A stretch of 64,000 nucleotides of DNA, taken from positions 124,001 through 188,000 of the forward strand of contig JADIIX010000007.1 in assembly GCA_027604505.1 (NCBI GenBank). The letters are read 5' to 3'. The notes below the pieces were generated by a model that was given only the letters and a program-made list of their open reading frames with translations, had not been told where the DNA came from and made no database searches. Shown here in pieces: positions 62,584 to 64,000 of this stretch (its first letter is position 1; each line of letters opens with the position of its first letter). This stretch comes from Gonapodya sp. JEL0774. Lineage: Eukaryota; Monoblepharomycota; Monoblepharidomycetes; Monoblepharidales; Gonapodyaceae. The position numbers and the translations under genes were made by a program.

Positions 62584-64000
62584 ATGGCCGCACAATTCCC
62601 AGGCGCTCCTACCACTGTGCAACCAATAAGTATCCTCCCTGAGATGATGATAGGGGTCCAACAAATGACCATTCCGGCATATGGAATGGCTGGCCATGAA
62701 CAACAGCAAATGTACATGGCCACGACATCTGATGGCCAGCAAGTTTATATTCCGATGAATTCTCTCAGCCCCCCATCCACAGGAGTTACAGGTGAATCCT
62801 TAGGAGTTGTGGTTGTCTCATCGCGAGCAAACCGGTGTCGCTGCGGACTCATCCCCTTTCTACTTTTCTCGTTCCGTTCTCTCAAAACCTTCTCCGAATA
62901 CATAGTGGCGCTCAAGGGAGGTTCCACTCCCACTTTGCCCAATCGAGGCGTCCCGAGGAAGAATTTCTCCCCGGCTGAGAAGGCAAAAATGATGGCTCTC
63001 TTCGAGCAAAATCAAAACCCCACGACCATGTACCCTACTCTTGCGGCCGAATTCGGTCGACCCGTAAACTCGGTGAATGATTTCCTCCTGACCTTGTACT
63101 CTGTGTGACCGACCCTATTAACATCACATTGGGCTCCAACCTAAGATAAGAAACTGGTTCCAAACTGAGCGCACGAAGTTCAAAAAGGCTAGAGCCTCCT
63201 CGAGCAATAGTACTCCTGTGAATCAAGACAGCGGAGATGGTGAGTTTCATCATTTGCACAAGTTGTTTTGTGTCCTCTCTCTCACCTCCACTTTCACTGC
63301 CGTAGAGGATGGTGCCGTCGAATCCGATTCCATAGCAAGCGATTACCCAGTAGTTCCCGTAAGTAGCTACCTCCTTTGTGTAGTTCAAGACTTGTCGACA
63401 ACGAATTGGAGAATCAAATCGAACCAACTGATGGCACATATCTTGCCACCCACAAAGATGGGGAAACAAGGCCGAGAGTGCACTTTGGAAACAAAATGGT
63501 CCAAAGACACTTCCCTAAAAACGCGCAAATTTTGAGCCAAAAAGGCACTGCGCCACAAAACTTGGGTGTGGGAATGGGAGAACCCTTGTCCGTTTTGCCA
63601 AACGTCGCTCTGATCACAGACCCCCTCACCATTTTCAGGACCCGGCAACTGCACGTACTAAGTCAGCGAGTGCTACAACGCCTGCCACCACAATCCGCCT
63701 CAGAATGTCTAACCCCTCGGCGGCGCCCCCTCTTCCAATTAATGAAGTAGGGGACACGTCGACATCATTCTCGTCCGGTGCAAGTCGCTTTCAGAATGCC
63801 GAATCAGCAGTGCAGTCTGTTGCCCTCGCAACGCTTGAAAGTGAAACTAACGCTGTCACTTCTGTGAAGTCAGCCACCGCCGCAGCCATTGAATTGAGCG
63901 CTTCCACCCTGCCTGCTGCTTCTACAAAAATTAAGCTACCCATTGTCAAACAGCAAAGGCCTCTGCCTGCTCCACAGCCTCTGCCAGCTTCATTCAAGGC
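62584..64000 (+). CDS. Divergent homeodomain protein, 3' end outside the window
   Basis: Starts at Met 62584 (MAAQFPGAPTTVQPISILPE) with a Gln/Met-rich leader. The homeodomain is split by an intron (donor after 63072, acceptor before 63146). The parts read RKNFSPAEKAKMMALFEQNQ, MYPTLAAEFGRPVNS and IRNWFQTERTKFKKARASSS. Helix 3 keeps Trp48, Phe49, Arg53 and Lys55, but the residue at the invariant Asn51 position is Thr. Downstream exons encode Ser/Asp-rich sequence (ESDSIASDYPVVP), NELENQIEPTDGTYLATHKD and a Pro/Ala/Ser-rich stretch that is still open at 64000. It is probably a nuclear DNA-binding regulator. An intron near 62790-62910 interrupts the region before the homeodomain; its exact ends were not fixed. 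Confidence 0.75.

Overview
The window is nuclear DNA from a eukaryote. Protein-coding genes are dense, lie on both strands and are broken by many short introns of about 50-150 bases (GT-AG, with at least one likely GC-AG). Most products have clear fungal or opisthokont counterparts. Two are intraflagellar-transport motor subunits: the kinesin-2 accessory subunit KAP3 and the dynein-2 light intermediate chain. That combination suggests a zoosporic (flagellated) early-diverging fungus such as a chytrid. The lineage is an inference. Exon boundaries were joined by hand; where stated, the sum of exon lengths was checked to be divisible by three.

Layout, left to right: BTB/MATH-like protein (-, 144-1445); KAP3 (+, about 2010-6065); membrane-anchored oligopeptidase B-like peptidase (-, 6201-9041); a 36-exon gene (-, 9325-16195) encoding a predicted 1,417-residue protein with an N-terminal CBM48-like domain, two GW/WG-rich regions, 14 CCHC zinc knuckles and a Gly-rich tail ending in GW; a poorly resolved stretch; POP3-like RNase P/MRP subunit (-); secreted GH114 glycosidase (+); BEM46-type hydrolase (+); MCM7 (-); MAD2 (+); RBX1 (-); METTL16 (-); SAC1 (+); LONRF-type RING/LON protein (+); an unrecognised gene (-); kexin (-); RPEL-repeat protein (-); a 2.5 kb stretch without a recognisable gene; 14-3-3 (+); FIG4 (-); otubain (+); dynein-2 light intermediate chain (-); TMF-type golgin (+); COQ4 (-); SCO1 (-); and a homeodomain gene running off the right edge (+).

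Most genes are housekeeping: replication and cell cycle (MCM7, MAD2, RBX1), phosphoinositide turnover (SAC1, FIG4), Golgi processing and traffic (kexin, TMF), mitochondrial respiration (COQ4, SCO1), RNA processing (POP3, METTL16) and flagellar transport (KAP3, DYNC2LI1). No rRNA, tRNA, transposon or CRISPR array was recognised.

The most unusual locus is the CBM48/GW/zinc-knuckle gene. Its tryptophan-glycine regions resemble Argonaute-binding hooks, and GW repeats with zinc knuckles recall the ciliate Argonaute partner CnjB. I know of no described protein that adds a glycogen-binding-type domain to these. An Argonaute or RNA-silencing link is inferred, not shown.
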